A DNA stretch of 14,721 nt from Chitinophaga pinensis. GTDB taxonomy: Bacteria; Bacteroidota; Bacteroidia; NS11-12g; UBA9320. The position numbers and the translations under genes were made by a program. Positions 6,903 to 14,596 of the stretch are shown piece by piece; the stretch's first letter is position 1, and the number at the start of each line of letters is the position of its first letter. The notes below the pieces were generated by a model. The model was not told where the DNA came from. It worked only from the letters and a program-made list of their open reading frames with translations, and ran no database searches. The stretch covers positions 1-14,721 of the forward strand of contig CAMDCQ010000043.1 of assembly GCA_945890595.1 (NCBI GenBank), written 5' to 3'.

Positions 6903-7523
6903 TTGGAAAAAGCTATTTCATACCAACAACAAGGAAGCTACCATCGGTTAGGAAGTGGGAACAAATTGCTGTATGTTCTGCATGGATATGGCCAAATGGC
7001 GAAGTTTTTTATCCGTAAGTTTCAACCTGCCGAAGAACTGGGATACACCATTATCGCTCCGCAAGGATTACATAAATTCTACATCGAAGGCACCAGCGGA
7101 AGAGTGGGAGCCAGTTGGATGACCAAAGAAAATAGAGAGGATGATATCCAAAACTATTTGGTTTATCTAAATGCTGTTCACAGCGAAATATCCACTGAAA
7201 AAAACTGGGACGAAATCGTAATTTTAGGTTTTAGTCAAGGCGTAGCCACCGCTTTTAGATGGTTGGCAGAAAGCGATATAAAGCCGAGTAAATTTCTGAT
7301 TTGCAGTGGATTGGTGCCACCTGACGTAGACTTAAAAATTAAAAAAGACATCTTTGACCCCATTCAAATGTCTTATTTTTCGGGAGTGAACGACCCTTAC
7401 CGAACAGAAGCGTCTGTCCAAGAATTTTATGACAATGTCGCCAGTAGCCGGCTCAATATGGAACTGGTTAATTTTGATGGCGTACACGAAGTGTGCATGG
7501 AAGAAGTACTGAAGAGAATATAA
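6903..7523 (+). CDS. Small alpha/beta hydrolase, phospholipase/carboxylesterase-like
   Basis: This is a predicted cytoplasmic serine hydrolase of the alpha/beta fold, with no signal peptide. With the start at 6903 it has 206 aa. The first strand ends in LHGYG (26-30), an oxyanion-type HG motif. The nucleophile elbow is GFSQG (109-113, Ser111). The acid is probably Asp164 in SGVNDPY and the histidine His195 in FDGVHEV. The segment VGASWMTKENREDDIQNYL is typical of a flavobacterial family annotated as esterase or phospholipase; the natural substrate is unknown. The frame is open back to 6891, but that TTG is part of the -7 element. TTG at 6903 gives LEKAISYQ, matching the MEKAISY start I recall for relatives, and the next ATG is 36 residues in. 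Use of a UUG start is therefore inferred. The gene converges on the methyltransferase gene, 10 bases apart. Confidence 0.82.
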   Translation: MEKAISYQQQGSYHRLGSGNKLLYVLHGYGQMAKFFIRKFQPAEELGYTIIAPQGLHKFYIEGTSGRVGASWMTKENREDDIQNYLVYLNAVHSEISTEKNWDEIVILGFSQGVATAFRWLAESDIKPSKFLICSGLVPPDVDLKIKKDIFDPIQMSYFSGVNDPYRTEASVQEFYDNVASSRLNMELVNFDGVHEVCMEEVLKRI

Positions 7524-7540
7524 TTCTCCTTGTTTATTTT
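7514..7540 (+). terminator. Weak intrinsic terminator at the hydrolase stop codon
   Basis: GAGAAT (7514-7519), a 3-base loop and ATTCTC (7523-7528) form a 6-bp hairpin that overlaps the TAA stop. A T-rich tail follows (TTGTTTATTTT from 7530). It would end hydrolase transcription before the convergent methyltransferase gene. The stem is AT-rich and short, so efficiency is doubtful. Confidence 0.35.
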
Positions 7541-8319
7541 TGGGCTCTAACTACGTAATAACTGGCAGTGGTAAGAAAATTTCGCACAAAGGGCAGCGCA
7601 CTTATAATTCCCAATTGCTTTCGTGGTTTTAAACCAAACTTAGTTTCGTAATTCGGATTAATAAACCAATCCGTCTTTTTCAAAATACTATACTTATTCG
7701 ATTTTAAAATACGGTTGAGTCTATCGATAGTAATACGAGTATCATATATCTCCAACATTCCTTCAATCTGTGCATCTGACTCCCCTATCGTTTTTAACAA
7801 TCCTTTGTACAAGGTTCTAGGAAGAATGTGAAAATACGGCAGCTTTGAAAATAGTTTGTGTTTTAATAACTGTTGATGCCCACCAAAAGGATTATACCAT
7901 GGCGGAAACCCAATAAAGTAAAGACCGTCTGGTTTCATAAAATCCCGACATCGTTTCATAAAAAGCTCCTGATTTGGAATATGCTCTATGACATCTCGCG
8001 TAATTATAATATCAAATTGAGCTGGATTTACTGTATCGTATATATCTTCTGCTATGAGCGTAAGATTAGCCACATTAGGATGTTCTGCAAAATATAATTT
8101 CCCATTTGCTATACGCGGTACTGAAATATCTATTCCCACACATGTACATCCCATATCCAAAAAAGGCTTTAAATTTCCGGCTTCACCGCATCCTATTTCT
8201 AAGACGCTAAGCGTGCTGTCAATTGTTTTTAGTGACTCTAAATACGGAATCACATATTTTTTGGTGGTTAGTGCTTGCTCGTTAAAATACCGTAAACTAT
8301 CGCTGTGACGATCTTGCAT
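7534..8319 (-). CDS. Class I SAM-dependent methyltransferase
   Basis: Predicted transfer of a methyl group from S-adenosylmethionine to an unknown acceptor. The Rossmann motif I is VLEIGCGEAGN (39-49), followed by the acidic end of strand 2 at GIDIS (62-66), a likely adenine-contact acid in EDIYD (91-95), and strand 4 FDIIITRDVIEHI (102-114). The segment FPPWYNPFGGHQQ (138-150) seems characteristic of one Bacteroidota subfamily. No membrane segment or signal peptide is evident. At 261 aa it looks complete. The ATG lies 7 bases after the ricT stop, so it is probably co-transcribed with ricT. The context suggests no clear substrate. Small-molecule, lipid-precursor and sugar methylation are all possible. 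Confidence 0.85.
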   Translation of the reverse strand: MQDRHSDSLRYFNEQALTTKKYVIPYLESLKTIDSTLSVLEIGCGEAGNLKPFLDMGCTCVGIDISVPRIANGKLYFAEHPNVANLTLIAEDIYDTVNPAQFDIIITRDVIEHIPNQELFMKRCRDFMKPDGLYFIGFPPWYNPFGGHQQLLKHKLFSKLPYFHILPRTLYKGLLKTIGESDAQIEGMLEIYDTRITIDRLNRILKSNKYSILKKTDWFINPNYETKFGLKPRKQLGIISALPFVRNFLTTASYYVVRAQK

Positions 8320-8326
8320 ATTCTAA

Positions 8327-9688
8327 TTAATCGTTTTTGGGCGGTAGAGGTGAGTTGCCCTTATTTGGTCTGTTAGGATTTGGTTTTTTGTTGGGATTAG
8401 GTCTAGGTCTGTTTGCCCCATCAGCTTTGGGTCTATGCTCATTACGAGGCTGTTGTGCCGGTTTTTTATCACCTTCCGCATTGGGTTGATCTGCTCTATT
8501 TTTAGGTGCATTTCTATTATTTCCACCTTTAAAATTACCTTTTTTGTGATTGCTATTTCGATTTTGAGGACCTCTATCCTTATTGCCTTTATTCTTGGCA
8601 TCCATACGCGTTAGGTCTGTATCTCCTAGCAAGTCATCTTTATATTCTAAGGTTTTGAATGCCACTTCTGCGCCTTTTGCGGTATCACTTAAGGTTGGAG
8701 GCGTTTTACCTTGATTATTTTGAGCAATGATTTCATTTACTCTATCAATATCTACCGGTATCCAATCAAAACTATTTTCGTAACAGTACCATGCTGTTCC
8801 TTTCAGGATATCTATTTTTCGAAGTGATGCTAATCCTGACTCTGTTTTTAGCTTTACCTTTTCTGAAGGAAATTCTTTAAGTTTTTCACTATACAGCTCT
8901 AGCTCATAATTCAAGCAGCATTTTAATCTACCACACTGTCCGCTGAGTTTAAGCATATTAATGGAAAGATTTTGAACCTTAGGCGCACTCATACTAACTA
9001 CTTTGTAATCTGTAAGCCAAGTACTGCAACATAATTCACGACCGCAACTTCCGATGCCGCCCAATCGTGAAGCTTCCTCACGGTAGCTAACTTGCATCAT
9101 TTGTATTCTGGCTTTAAACTCTGCAGCATAGCGACGAATTAATTCTCTAAAATCAACTCTTCCTTCGGAAGTATAATAGAACGTAACGCGTTTGCCATCA
9201 CCCTGAAATTCAATATCGCTAATTTTCATTTGCAAACGAAGTTGCAACGCTATTGTTCGGGCTTGTTCTAACGTTTTTTGCTCAATATCCTTAAATTCTT
9301 GGTATTTTTTTATTTCAAACTCATTAGCCACACTGCGAATGGTTCTCATCTCAGCATTATTTTCATCAACTCCATATTTTTTAAGTTGAAGCTTTACTAA
9401 CTCGCCACTCAATGAAACTTCACCTACGTCATAACCTACATCCGAATCTACTATGACTTTGTCTCCCGTATATAAATCTAGGTTTTTTACATTTTTAAAG
9501 AACTTTTTTTGGCTCCCTTTAAAACGTACTTCTACTATGTTAAATGGCTGGTAATCTTCAGGTAAAACCATGTCTGTAAGCCAATTATATACATTTAATT
9601 TATTGCAACTGCCGGTACTGCAACTGCCATTATTGCCACAACCAGCGCTGTGACTACCATTATTATTTCCGCAACTTCCGCATCCCAT
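8327..9688 (-). CDS. ricT: PSP1-domain protein RicT (YaaT-like)
   Basis: The 453-aa protein starts with a cysteine/glycine/asparagine-rich segment (Cys3, 6, 17, 23 and 28) and then CNKLNVYNWL, as I recall for Bacteroidota RicT. The PSP1 domain covers about 50-310 and contains two conserved cysteine clusters: GSCGRELCC (Cys215, 220, 221) and GQCGRLKCC (Cys252, 257, 258). In Bacillus subtilis, RicT forms the RicAFT complex, which carries iron-sulfur clusters and affects RNase Y processing; these cysteine pairs are the likely cluster ligands. From about 365 the C-terminus is a disordered tail rich in Asn, Pro, Lys and Arg, which may bind RNA. The gene follows holB, the same neighbour order as in Firmicutes, but with 170 bases, a terminator-like hairpin and its own promoter in between. 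Whether RicA or RicF partners exist in this organism cannot be seen here. Confidence 0.9.
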   Translation of the reverse strand: MGCGSCGNNNGSHSAGCGNNGSCSTGSCNKLNVYNWLTDMVLPEDYQPFNIVEVRFKGSQKKFFKNVKNLDLYTGDKVIVDSDVGYDVGEVSLSGELVKLQLKKYGVDENNAEMRTIRSVANEFEIKKYQEFKDIEQKTLEQARTIALQLRLQMKISDIEFQGDGKRVTFYYTSEGRVDFRELIRRYAAEFKARIQMMQVSYREEASRLGGIGSCGRELCCSTWLTDYKVVSMSAPKVQNLSINMLKLSGQCGRLKCCLNYELELYSEKLKEFPSEKVKLKTESGLASLRKIDILKGTAWYCYENSFDWIPVDIDRVNEIIAQNNQGKTPPTLSDTAKGAEVAFKTLEYKDDLLGDTDLTRMDAKNKGNKDRGPQNRNSNHKKGNFKGGNNRNAPKNRADQPNAEGDKKPAQQPRNEHRPKADGANRPRPNPNKKPNPNRPNKGNSPLPPKND

Positions 9689-9739
9689 CTTTATATCTCG
9701 TTTTTTGTTTTACTATCGTTTTTTAAGCCCCCATTGGTG

Positions 9740-9765
9740 ACTCTTCATAAGAGTTTAACTCTTAT
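9740..9765 (-). promoter_or_regulatory. Dyad with alternating repeats in the ricT leader
   Basis: ATAAGAGTT (9747-9755), one base, and AACTCTTAT (9757-9765) form a 9-bp palindrome. A further ACTCTT (9740-9745) can pair instead with AAGAGT (9749-9754) across a 3-base loop. The ricT leader therefore contains three copies in the pattern AAGAGT, ACTCTT, AAGAGT. In RNA the middle copy can pair with either neighbour, but a one-base-spaced palindrome itself suits DNA binding better than an RNA hairpin. It begins about 12 bases past the -7 element. Confidence 0.45.
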
Positions 9766-9776
9766 TTTATGATGTT

Positions 9777-9784
9777 CAAATATA
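9777..9784 (-). promoter_or_regulatory. ricT -7 promoter element
   Basis: TATATTTG on the minus strand (9784-9777) matches TAnnTTTG exactly. The predicted start near 9771 gives a leader of about 80 bases before the ricT ATG. No clear TTG is found at -33 spacing. Confidence 0.45.
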
Positions 9785-9809
9785 TCTCAAAAAAGTAAAC
9801 ACTTTAGCT

Positions 9810-9840
9810 AAAAATACACCACCTAGTGCTTAAAGGTGTA
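9810..9840 (-). terminator. Intrinsic terminator downstream of holB
   Basis: On the minus strand, TACACC and GGTGTA (9840-9835 and 9820-9815) can pair around a 14-base loop and are followed at once by TTTTT (9814-9810). An overlapping alternative stem pairs CACCT with AGGTG. It lies about 20 bases past the holB stop, in the right place to separate holB from ricT transcription. Confidence 0.5.
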
Positions 9841-9859
9841 CACAAGGTCTCTAACTACC

Positions 9860-10981
9860 CTATCTGCGTATAAAATTATAGCGCAAGTTGAGCGATAAAT
9901 TAAATAATGCAACCTTGGCATTTGCATTTCGTTGAATGTGATAAATCACTTCATTAATCTGCTCATAGCTTGTTTCTATGCAGGCCGCATTCAAGGTGGT
10001 CGAGAACTTTTTGATAAAAGCTTGCTGATCCGATTCTGCTTTTATCACATAGCCTGTAATGGTTTTATAAAGCAAGCTCTCTCGCATTATAGCCAAACCA
10101 TTGGTTAAAAATAACTGCAATTGAACTCTGCCTAACTTGTGCAACTCCTCTGTGATCTCCATTACTTTTTTTAGATTATTAGAATAGCAGGCAAGCATCC
10201 AATCCCTAAAAATTTCTGAATAATTATCTTCTACACTTTCTACCAGATCAATCGCTTTTCGCAGATTTCCTTCAGATAGATAGGCCAATTGTTCCGCTTT
10301 TTTACTGTCTAAGTTGTATTTTTCTTGTAAAAATAGTTGAGCTTCTGTTTCGCTGTATTTAGGTATTTTAACCAACTGTGTCCTACTGGTAATAGTGGCT
10401 AGAAGTCTGTCTGAGTTTTCAGCTACCAAGATGAAATAGGTCTTTTGAGTAGGTTCTTCTATCACTTTTAGAAGTGCATTGCTTTGCTCAGCAAGATACT
10501 CTGGCATCCAAATAATCAAGGTTTTAGCTTCCCCCTCATAAGGTTTCATGCCCAATTTGGTCACTATTTCGCGTGTTTCTTTTCGTGTGATGTTAGGTGA
10601 TTTATTTTCGCTGTCTGCTATCTTTCCTACCCAATCCGATGTGTTCATGAACGGACTAGCTAACAATTCTTTTCGCCATTCTTCAATATAATCCGCACTT
10701 ATCGGTTCTTTACCCGATGTTCTTACAACGGTAGGATAAGTGAAATGTATGTCGGGATGCGTAAGCGTGCTTATCTTACGGCAAGAACTGCATTCCCCAC
10801 AAGAGTCCGTATCGCTTCTATTGGCGCAATACACATATTGCGTAAGCGCTAGTGCTAAATGTAATTTCCCACTTCCCTCAGGACCTAAAAATAACTGAGC
10901 ATGAGCCAATCGTTCATTTTGAACATTCGCTATTAGTTTCGCTTTTATGGGCGCTAAGCCTGGGACATCTGCAAACTTCAC
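9860..10981 (-). CDS. holB: DNA polymerase III delta prime subunit
   Basis: This is a clamp-loader subunit that helps load the sliding clamp at the replication fork. The AAA+ fold has a P-loop-like GPEGSGKL (33-40) and a zinc module with Cys52, Cys61, Cys64 and Cys67 (CGECSSC). It also shows the family signature NALLKVIEEP (168-177) and an SRT (199-201) in the place of the SRC arginine-finger motif. The Ser/Thr after the P-loop lysine is replaced by Leu. This agrees with delta prime subunits being poor ATP binders. The start is GTG, overlapping the TAG stop of the yfhO-like gene by one base (TAGTG), so translation is probably coupled. The length (373 aa) is normal. The ricT gene follows, an arrangement also seen in Bacillus. 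Confidence 0.9.
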   Translation of the reverse strand: MKFADVPGLAPIKAKLIANVQNERLAHAQLFLGPEGSGKLHLALALTQYVYCANRSDTDSCGECSSCRKISTLTHPDIHFTYPTVVRTSGKEPISADYIEEWRKELLASPFMNTSDWVGKIADSENKSPNITRKETREIVTKLGMKPYEGEAKTLIIWMPEYLAEQSNALLKVIEEPTQKTYFILVAENSDRLLATITSRTQLVKIPKYSETEAQLFLQEKYNLDSKKAEQLAYLSEGNLRKAIDLVESVEDNYSEIFRDWMLACYSNNLKKVMEITEELHKLGRVQLQLFLTNGLAIMRESLLYKTITGYVIKAESDQQAFIKKFSTTLNAACIETSYEQINEVIYHIQRNANAKVALFNLSLNLRYNFIRR

Positions 10982-13488
10982 TAAACCTCTTTCTTGTGAT
11001 TAAAAAACTCGCTTTTGATGCCGAAGAAAATAGTTATAGCCAATAAAATGTATATCAAGGCACCAAATGAAGCAGAAAGCGTAGTGCCCAGTGCATACGT
11101 AGCTGGCTCGTACTTAAAGGTTATAGCGTGTTTTCCTGCAGGCACTTTTAACCCTCTAATAATATAATTTAGCCTAAAATGATCTACTTCTTGATTATCA
11201 ATATAAGCGTGCCATCCTTGGGCGTAATAAATTTCTGAGAATGCAACATTTGACTCTAGTGCAGAATTATACGTGTATTCTAATTTCTCTGGATGATAAC
11301 TCGTTAATACAACGCTCGCATTAGAATCTACCGCTAAAGACGTACTAATTAAATCTGCTTGATCTTTTTCCACTATTCCCGATGTTTTTGTATTTAATGT
11401 CCCCAAAGCTATTATCGCACTGTCTGCGTTAGGCACTACTTTCACATCGCTTAATATCCAAGCATTCCCAAGCGCGGTAGTACTCTTACTGTACATGGGT
11501 TGCCCTCTTTGATCCGTCTGATTTGGATAGATAAAATACTTCATATTAAGCATGTCCAAGATAGCATTATTCTGCACCTTGCCTTGTCCTAATTGCTCAA
11601 TCAAGTACCAATCCCATACGTCTTGGAATCTTCTAATTTTAGCGGCGCTATACCCTCCGATTGAATTATGAAAAAACGCACATCGGTTACTGCTTAAGGT
11701 ATTTTCGGTCAGATCTAGCACTCTATAATAGCTTTTATCTTCTTGTATAGCTAAATCTGCTTGATAGGGAACATATGTTGCCTCTCTCGCTTTTGGCTTC
11801 TCAAAATTTTTATCATCTAAATAGCGTTTACCTACAGACCATAAGTCTAGGGTTACGAGCAGACCAAGACAAAGCAATGCATATTGGGTCTGCATCTTTT
11901 GCTTGTAGACTAACCAAAGCACTAGTAAAACCGCAAGAATAAAAAACAAGCTTTTATTCCCGTCTTTTTTCATCTCTTGAATACGTTTGTCAACCAGCTG
12001 TTCTTTAACACTTGCTACCGCTTGCGCATCGGGTTGTCTTCCTTGTTGGTTCAAGATATACTGTGCATAACGAGTATCGCTGTCGTACGCTATTTGGCCT
12101 GTTTTCTCGTCGTATTTTGGGGTACTTTCAAAATCATTTAGGAATGTGCCAGAGTAGGTTAAAATAAATACTAATCCCACAGCAGCACCTGCTGCATACG
12201 TTAGGTGTTTAAGGTTAAGTTCTTTGTTTTTGATATTATTCAACAACTGTTCTACTCCCAAAATCCCCAATAGCCCAGCACTTACTTGTACCAACACCAT
12301 CACCATACTTGGCGCTCTAAACTTATTGTACAGTGGGAAGTAATCAAACATAAACCTATTAAACCACGCGAAATGATTGCTACCCATGGATAACACAATG
12401 GTTAATAACATTACCGTTACAAGCCACCATTTCTGGGGGCCTTTTACCAAAACAAGACCCAATATCATCAACACAAAAATAGTTGCACCTATATACTTAG
12501 GGCCAGAGGTAGAACCTATCTCTCCGTAGTACAAGCCTAACTTATCTGAATCTCCACCACTATAATTAGGGATAAAGGTCGCTATGATATCTGACCAACC
12601 GTTACTGTAGGAGAAAACGTAATCTTCTGTTAAACCACTTTGTCCATCTTCGCTCACTGCCACATTATCTTTAGAAACCGTTAGCGCAGAAGCCCCACGA
12701 ATAGATTCCTTAGCGTATTCATTAAGCATTAAGATATTTAAACTGTTGGCACCTAAAGCCAACATAACACCTAAAAGAGCTAAACTAGATGCCACGATAA
12801 AGTCCTTGATCTCATTTTTCTTGATGCTATTCACCAATTGAAAAACAAAGAACAAAACCACCATAAAGGCAGCGTAATAGGTAATCTGAACGTGGTTAAT
12901 ATATACTTGTAAGCCTAAGCCTATCGATAAGATAGTTAGGCCGAGCAGATGCTTTTTCCTAAAAAGGTACTGTACACCAGCTATAATAAGTGGCAGATAT
13001 GCCGTAGCGATAGACTTCGTATTATGTCCTACGGCTATTATGGTAAAGTTTTCCGTTGCAAAACCAATACCTATTGCCCCTACAAGTGCAAGCCAAGGTC
13101 TTACCTTAAATGAAAGTAGCATAATAAATGCGCAGAAAACGTACAAGAATATTTTGGACCACACTCCTGGTTTAGTAGGGAATAGTAAGTGCCTAATGAG
13201 TATTGGCTTGGTAGGATTACTAATTACTTGTGCAGGCATACCACAAAAAAGGGCATTTGTCCATAGGATGGTTCGGTCTTCTGACTCTATATAATCAGAA
13301 ACTTCGCGAGACGCTCCTTGATATTCCACGATATCGTGCTGAACAGGTACTTTCCCCTGAAAATAGCCTTTAAACACTTTACTAAGCGGCTTGATATCCA
13401 AATTACGAGGAACAAAAGCTCCTGTAAGTAAAACTATTAATCCTAAAATAATAAAATACGCCTTGTACTTCTTTACGAAATCTTGCAT
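10981..13488 (-). CDS. YfhO-family multispanning membrane protein
   Basis: The 835-aa inner-membrane protein resembles the YfhO family, large GT-C-like proteins. Hydrophobic segments lie roughly at 11-26, 111-127, 131-149, 159-176, 181-197, 205-219, 230-252, 331-348, 353-370, 393-412, 428-448, 513-528, 535-551 and 803-823. The long region between about 552 and 802 is soluble and probably outside the membrane. Family-like features are WTNALFCGMPAQ (76-87), GHNTKSIATAYLPL (154-167), HNSIGGYSAAKIRRFQD (607-623) and the C-terminal YAQGWHAYID. B. subtilis YfhO has been linked to glycosylation of lipoteichoic acid; in Gram-negative Bacteroidota the role is unknown but probably concerns a lipid-linked sugar or cell-surface glycan. 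The holB start overlaps its stop. It sits downstream of lpxD, with its own promoter-like element about 23 bases before the ATG. Confidence 0.85.
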   Translation of the reverse strand: MQDFVKKYKAYFIILGLIVLLTGAFVPRNLDIKPLSKVFKGYFQGKVPVQHDIVEYQGASREVSDYIESEDRTILWTNALFCGMPAQVISNPTKPILIRHLLFPTKPGVWSKIFLYVFCAFIMLLSFKVRPWLALVGAIGIGFATENFTIIAVGHNTKSIATAYLPLIIAGVQYLFRKKHLLGLTILSIGLGLQVYINHVQITYYAAFMVVLFFVFQLVNSIKKNEIKDFIVASSLALLGVMLALGANSLNILMLNEYAKESIRGASALTVSKDNVAVSEDGQSGLTEDYVFSYSNGWSDIIATFIPNYSGGDSDKLGLYYGEIGSTSGPKYIGATIFVLMILGLVLVKGPQKWWLVTVMLLTIVLSMGSNHFAWFNRFMFDYFPLYNKFRAPSMVMVLVQVSAGLLGILGVEQLLNNIKNKELNLKHLTYAAGAAVGLVFILTYSGTFLNDFESTPKYDEKTGQIAYDSDTRYAQYILNQQGRQPDAQAVASVKEQLVDKRIQEMKKDGNKSLFFILAVLLVLWLVYKQKMQTQYALLCLGLLVTLDLWSVGKRYLDDKNFEKPKAREATYVPYQADLAIQEDKSYYRVLDLTENTLSSNRCAFFHNSIGGYSAAKIRRFQDVWDWYLIEQLGQGKVQNNAILDMLNMKYFIYPNQTDQRGQPMYSKSTTALGNAWILSDVKVVPNADSAIIALGTLNTKTSGIVEKDQADLISTSLAVDSNASVVLTSYHPEKLEYTYNSALESNVAFSEIYYAQGWHAYIDNQEVDHFRLNYIIRGLKVPAGKHAITFKYEPATYALGTTLSASFGALIYILLAITIFFGIKSEFFNHKKEV

Positions 13489-13511
13489 CTGATGTTGTGA
13501 TTGATTAGGTT

Positions 13512-13519
13512 CAAAAATA
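13512..13519 (-). promoter_or_regulatory. yfhO-like gene -7 promoter element
   Basis: TATTTTTG on the minus strand (13519-13512) is an exact TAnnTTTG match, 23 bases before the ATG. No TTG lies at -33; a dyad occupies that region instead. Confidence 0.45.
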
Positions 13520-13531
13520 GAATTAGTTAGG

Positions 13532-13562
13532 AAAGTATCGAGTATTATTTAACGGATACTTT
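13532..13562. repeat. 8-bp inverted repeat upstream of the yfhO-like gene
   Basis: AAAGTATC (13532-13539) and GATACTTT (13555-13562) are perfect inverted copies, 15 bases apart. They begin 12 bases upstream of the -7 element. A competing stem, ACGGA (13552-13556) with TCCGT (13572-13576), overlaps the outer arm. Neither has a T tract, so an operator is more likely than an lpxD terminator. Confidence 0.4.
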
Positions 13563-13591
13563 TTATTCCACTCCGTAAAGAAGTGTTTTAC

Positions 13592-14584
13592 CTATTCTTC
13601 CTTTGAATTCTCAGCAAGCTGTGCATTTTGCAGTTGGCGTAATTTAATAAGCTCCGCAAGCGGTACAGCTGGATTACCTGCTACGGTTTCGTAAGCGCCA
13701 ACACTTTTAGTAACCACACTACCCAAACCAATCGTGGTGTTATCTCCAATGTAAATACCATTGCGTACACTAGAGCTTGGAGCTACCCAACAGTTTTCGC
13801 CTATTACTACACTCCCTGCTATCATAGAACAAGCAATAATGAGGGAGTTTTTACCAATCGTAACATTGTGTGCAATATGCACTAGGTTGTCTATTTTAAC
13901 GCCTTGATGAATTATGGTATCCTTTAAAGACCCTCGGTCAATACACGTATTATTTCCTATGTGCACGTGATCTTCTATCACTACACCACCCAGGTGCGGA
14001 AACAATTCATATTCTTGTGTGGCTTCGTTTTTTACATAGCCAAAGCCATCCCCGCCAAGCACATTGTTAGCACCAATTACTACATGTTGACCTATTTCCG
14101 TATTTGATTTTAGTACAGAGCCTGCACCTATGCTGGAGTTATGGCCAATAGTTACATTGCCTTCTATAACCGCATAAGCTTCTACGTGTACATTCTCTCC
14201 TATTTTTGCTTGAGCGCTAATAGACGCGGTGGGATGTATAAATGATGTATTTAGGGTTTTTATGGGATTAAATAATCCTTGAATTAATCCTGTTAAATCT
14301 TGTTTCGGATTTTCTGATGGTATAAAAACAATGTCTGAGTATCGCGTGATCATTTCAATGGAAAATAAATCCTGATCTACAATCACGCATTTGCAAGCTG
14401 TATTTTGAAGTAGTGTAGTATACGTATCTTTATACTTGGAGGAAATAAAAGTAACATGCTCTTCTAACGCTTCATCTATCGCCTTAGGACGCGTTATCGC
14501 TTGGTTTACATTGACGTTATTGCCCAAGATTATTGTACTACCTCGTTTCTCAAACCATGCAATTATATCCGCTACCGTTGTCAT
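13592..14584 (-). CDS. lpxD: UDP-3-O-acylglucosamine N-acyltransferase LpxD
   Basis: LpxD adds the second 3-hydroxyacyl chain from acyl-ACP to UDP-3-O-acylglucosamine in lipid A synthesis, in the cytoplasm. The 330-aa protein has the expected layout: an N-terminal uridine-binding domain (about 1-105), a left-handed beta helix of hexapeptide repeats (about 115-295, many IG-x4 and I-G-x-N turns), and a C-terminal helix (about 308-330). The GGDGFGY loop (177-183), the CIDRGSLKDTII stretch, and the catalytic His239 in VHIAHN are all present. The end VVTKSVGAYETVAGNPA is also found in other hexapeptide acyltransferases. Bacteroidota often carry a second LpxD-like gene apart from the lpxD-lpxC-lpxA cluster. 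No lpxC or lpxA is adjacent, so this could be that paralogue. The ATG lies 12 bases past the preceding partial gene. Confidence 0.87.
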   Translation of the reverse strand: MTTVADIIAWFEKRGSTIILGNNVNVNQAITRPKAIDEALEEHVTFISSKYKDTYTTLLQNTACKCVIVDQDLFSIEMITRYSDIVFIPSENPKQDLTGLIQGLFNPIKTLNTSFIHPTASISAQAKIGENVHVEAYAVIEGNVTIGHNSSIGAGSVLKSNTEIGQHVVIGANNVLGGDGFGYVKNEATQEYELFPHLGGVVIEDHVHIGNNTCIDRGSLKDTIIHQGVKIDNLVHIAHNVTIGKNSLIIACSMIAGSVVIGENCWVAPSSSVRNGIYIGDNTTIGLGSVVTKSVGAYETVAGNPAVPLAELIKLRQLQNAQLAENSKEE

Positions 14585-14596
14585 TTGTTTCTGTAT

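Noticed and set aside
8323..8601. 92-codon open frame within the ricT 3' end
   Set aside because: It is a shadow of the low-complexity RicT tail; its repetitive composition comes from that repeated coding sequence.
9860..10981. HolB P-loop lacking Ser/Thr and SRT instead of SRC as a damaged gene
   Set aside because: Delta prime subunits commonly have degenerate nucleotide sites, and the rest of the protein, including the zinc module, is intact.
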